This document shows positions 61,861 to 64,000 of a stretch of DNA of 64,000 nucleotides, piece after piece. This stretch comes from Zeugodacus cucurbitae (lineage: Eukaryota; Arthropoda; Insecta; Diptera; Tephritidae). The notes beneath the pieces were generated by a model. The model did not search any database. It was given only the letters and a program-made list of their open reading frames with translations, and was not told the DNA's origin. Numbering within the stretch: position 1 is the stretch's first letter; each line of letters opens with the position of its first letter. The position numbers were made by a program, and so were the translations under genes. The stretch is from positions 69,259,501 through 69,323,500 of the forward strand of contig NC_071667.1 in the NCBI RefSeq assembly GCF_028554725.1, written 5' to 3'.

Positions 61861-62839
61861 GAACTGTGACCATCTTCGGATCGTAGGCGGAGACGCGCTG
61901 CTCCACAGCGATGATTTTACGTTGCACAGTGCGCGCACGTTCACCAACCGACAGCAGCTCCGTCTGCAGCTCATCAAAAATATCGTTGGCTAATAGCACT
62001 AGGGATGCCAATTGGCGTAGAGCATTGCTCAAGGTGAGATTGCTGATGGATTCGAATTCATGACCGGAGACAATTTTCGCTGCTGTTGGCGATTGTGTGC
62101 GCTGTTGTTGCTGTTGACGTTGTCGTTGCAATTGTTGTAATTGACGTTGGCTTGGCTGCTGTTGACCAGCGGCCATATCACCAGCGCTGGTGCTACGCGT
62201 GGGTGACGGTGCGGTGGATAGGAATTCCACATGATGTTTGAGCTTCTTTAATGAGAGTGGTGCGGCTGCTGCAGTGGTCGATGCCACAGAAATGTCTTCC
62301 TCTGTATCGGTGGCATAACTGAAACTGCATGTATAACCGTTTGTTTGATTGTGTAGTTGTTGTTGCAGATGATTATGATGATGATGATGAAGATGTGGTG
62401 ATACACAATCGACTACATCGCGCATTGGCGTGGTGGGCGCTGATGTGGCAGTTGTTTTTGTTGCTGTGAAACCAAGTGTACTCGTCGTTTCGCCGTTTTG
62501 TTGCGACACGTGTATTATAGCACGGGTAACGGTGGTGTGGTTAGCACCCGCGGTGGGTGTTGCCGCCAAGCTCCTTGATTGCTGTTGCTGCTGCTGCTGT
62601 GCAGTGTCCTTGGCCATGGCTGTTGTCCTTGAAATTACACCACCATTCTCAATGCAAGCTTCCTCTCTCACATTTTCTACGCTCATTTGTTGTGTAGCAG
62701 TTTGTTTATTAATGCAGTTGTTGTTTTTACATTTGCCGGGCGTGCAATGGAATTTGGCGGTTCGCGTGCGCTCGTCACCTCTGGAGGCGGAAGCTAACGC
62801 CAGCCGCGTCGGTTGTACGACGCGCTGTACGAATGGCAT
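61861..62839 (-). CDS. gukh: First coding exon of the GUK-holder / NHS-family protein (5' part of gene)
   Basis: This exon encodes 326 full codons plus one base and ends at a consensus donor (C|GTAAGTGTC, intron starting at 61860). The start is the ATG at 62839: it has an A at -3 and an in-frame TGA four codons upstream (62851-62849). The protein opens MPFVQRVVQP, like the MPFAKR-type start of vertebrate NHS proteins. A low-complexity stretch follows, with poly-Q (about residues 81-87 and 230-246), poly-H (151-155) and Ser/Thr-rich segments. Residues about 264-326 (NLTLSNALRQLASL ... AYDPKMVTV) look like the WAVE/SCAR homology domain of this family. In flies, GUK-holder binds the guanylate-kinase region of Discs-large at synapses and junctions; vertebrate NHS proteins regulate actin. 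The family call rests on the combination of start peptide and WAVE-like helix. Reading past the donor gives a spurious 40-residue tail. Remaining exons were not found and should lie at lower coordinates or outside the window. Confidence 0.82.
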
Positions 62840-64000
62840 CTTCGGCTCTCAGCGTGCTTAAGTCGACAGAGAGTGGGTATTTTTGTTTGAATTATCTGTG
62901 TAGGATTTTCGCAAGCTGTATGGGAGACCGGCAAATTTTTTTGCTACGTATGATTGTTGTTTAAATGCAAAATGAAACACTTTGTTGTAAAGATTTTAAA
63001 TTTCACTACATTCTGTTATGTTGTTATGAAAATGGCAGTGTGCTTTTTTTTATTATAGAACACCTATTTTAAATGACTTCACAATAAGTAGGCACTGCGA
63101 GGTTTTATTGGCACTGGCACTTTAGCATTTTTTCTACATTACACACATCACTTTTTATAAACACTTTCGTAATAACAAAAAACATATTTTGCTTCATTTT
63201 TTTATTTAAATATTTAACTGATTACACTTATCGCTTAATCTCTGCGCTGTTGATATGGTTCTACACCTTTTATATATATTTTTTATATATGCTTTCACAT
63301 ATTATCAGCATCAACTGCACTTTAATAACTTCTCTTACTCATTATTATTTTTCACCTTTGCTGCTCTCTTGTCGCGCCTTTTTTACCTTTTCAATGTACA
63401 AGAGTGAGTTGGTATTATTTGCTTTGATATCCAACATTTTCTTCATCTTCATTTGCCGGCACTGTAAATATGTTTTAATGCTTGTCGTGATTTAAAGCAA
63501 AAAACTGGAAAAACAACTTTGAGCTCATGTTCGTTTAATAAATCCTCAGTACAGGCACAGACACAGCGCCTTTGGCTGCCAGCGTACACAGTTGCCCTTA
63601 CGTCTTCCCGCTGGGTTTCTGAAACACTTTGTCTTCGGTTTTGTGCTTCTTAATAGGAGCGTATGTATTATATGCATGTATGATCTCTTTAAGTATTTCG
63701 GAATTTCACTACGGTTCAAGTTACGTTTATATGTAGTCAGTTTTATTTTTTAAATTTTTTAATTATATTTACGCTATTGATCTGATTGGATTTTTTAACA
63801 ACAATTTATTTGCACTCGGGCCCACAGTATTTTCTCTTAACACAAATCAAACGCAAAACAATTGGTTTAGTTATCATTGCCGGTCAGCGTTGTAGTGCCA
63901 TTAAGCATTCATAAAATTTGTATTATGTTGCTGCCGCTCCTTCAAAGATTCTTTGACGGCACTCTCAACAGTTTGTTTAGCTTATGTAGACCGGGATGAG
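62840..64000 (-). other. Leader / upstream side of gukh exon
   Basis: On the gene's strand this precedes the start codon. An acceptor-like CTCCCATACAG ends about 90 bases upstream of the ATG, so the leader may be spliced. No TATA box plus initiator at sensible spacing is evident. The GC-richer patch at 63545-63630 has no frame of note. Confidence 0.35.

Noticed and set aside
62430..62861. Plus-strand 143-codon frame antisense to the gukh exon
   Set aside because: It is a mirror of the poly-Q/Thr-rich coding strand (poly-Cys, Val-rich) and has no independent support.

Overview
This is a eukaryotic, AT-rich, almost entirely non-coding window from an insect genome, most likely a true fruit fly (Tephritidae, in the Bactrocera/Ceratitis range). 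Three things point there. A 5' coding exon at 61861-62839 (minus) matches the start of the NHS / Drosophila GUK-holder (gukh) family. The unique DNA is built from CAA/TTG, CA and GTAT simple repeats typical of higher flies. A 1.1 kb repeat at 25.6-26.7 kb has ends (ATACTCTCGCAAC ... TTGCGAGAGTAT) that I associate with tephritid introns. The family-level placement is inference; no database was consulted.

Layout. 0-9.2 kb: simple repeats, a 71-bp tandem duplication, two deleted mariner copies and a LINE RNase-H remnant. 9.18-12.83 kb: a pogo/Tigger-like MITE carrying a full-length RTE-clade retrotransposon with an intact 1010-residue endonuclease + reverse transcriptase ORF, inserted at its right tip. 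13.16-13.68 kb: a piggyBac-type MITE with TTAA duplications. 14.5-16.2 kb: CAA/TTG-rich DNA. 22.3 kb: a 112-115 bp tandem duplication. 25.3-27.6 kb: the tephritid-type repeat inside extremely AT-rich DNA. 33.0 kb: a 131-bp mariner-type MITE. 35.6 kb: a mariner deletion derivative that still encodes the transposase N terminus. 40.05 and 46.03-46.17 kb: two good candidate plus-strand coding exons of an unrecognised gene. 45.1-45.6 kb: an AAAAT-type satellite. 59.09-59.60 kb: a 170-179 bp tandem array. 61.86-62.84 kb: the gukh exon, followed by its presumed leader or promoter side to the window end.

How the parts fit. The gukh exon reads right to left and ends at a GTAAGT donor, so everything left of 61,860 is probably the start of a very large gukh intron, although no acceptor or second exon was identified. 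The plus-strand exons would then be a gene nested antisense in that intron. Apart from the retrotransposon ORF and these three exons I see no convincing protein-coding sequence. I found no RNA genes, no CRISPR and no prokaryotic-type system.
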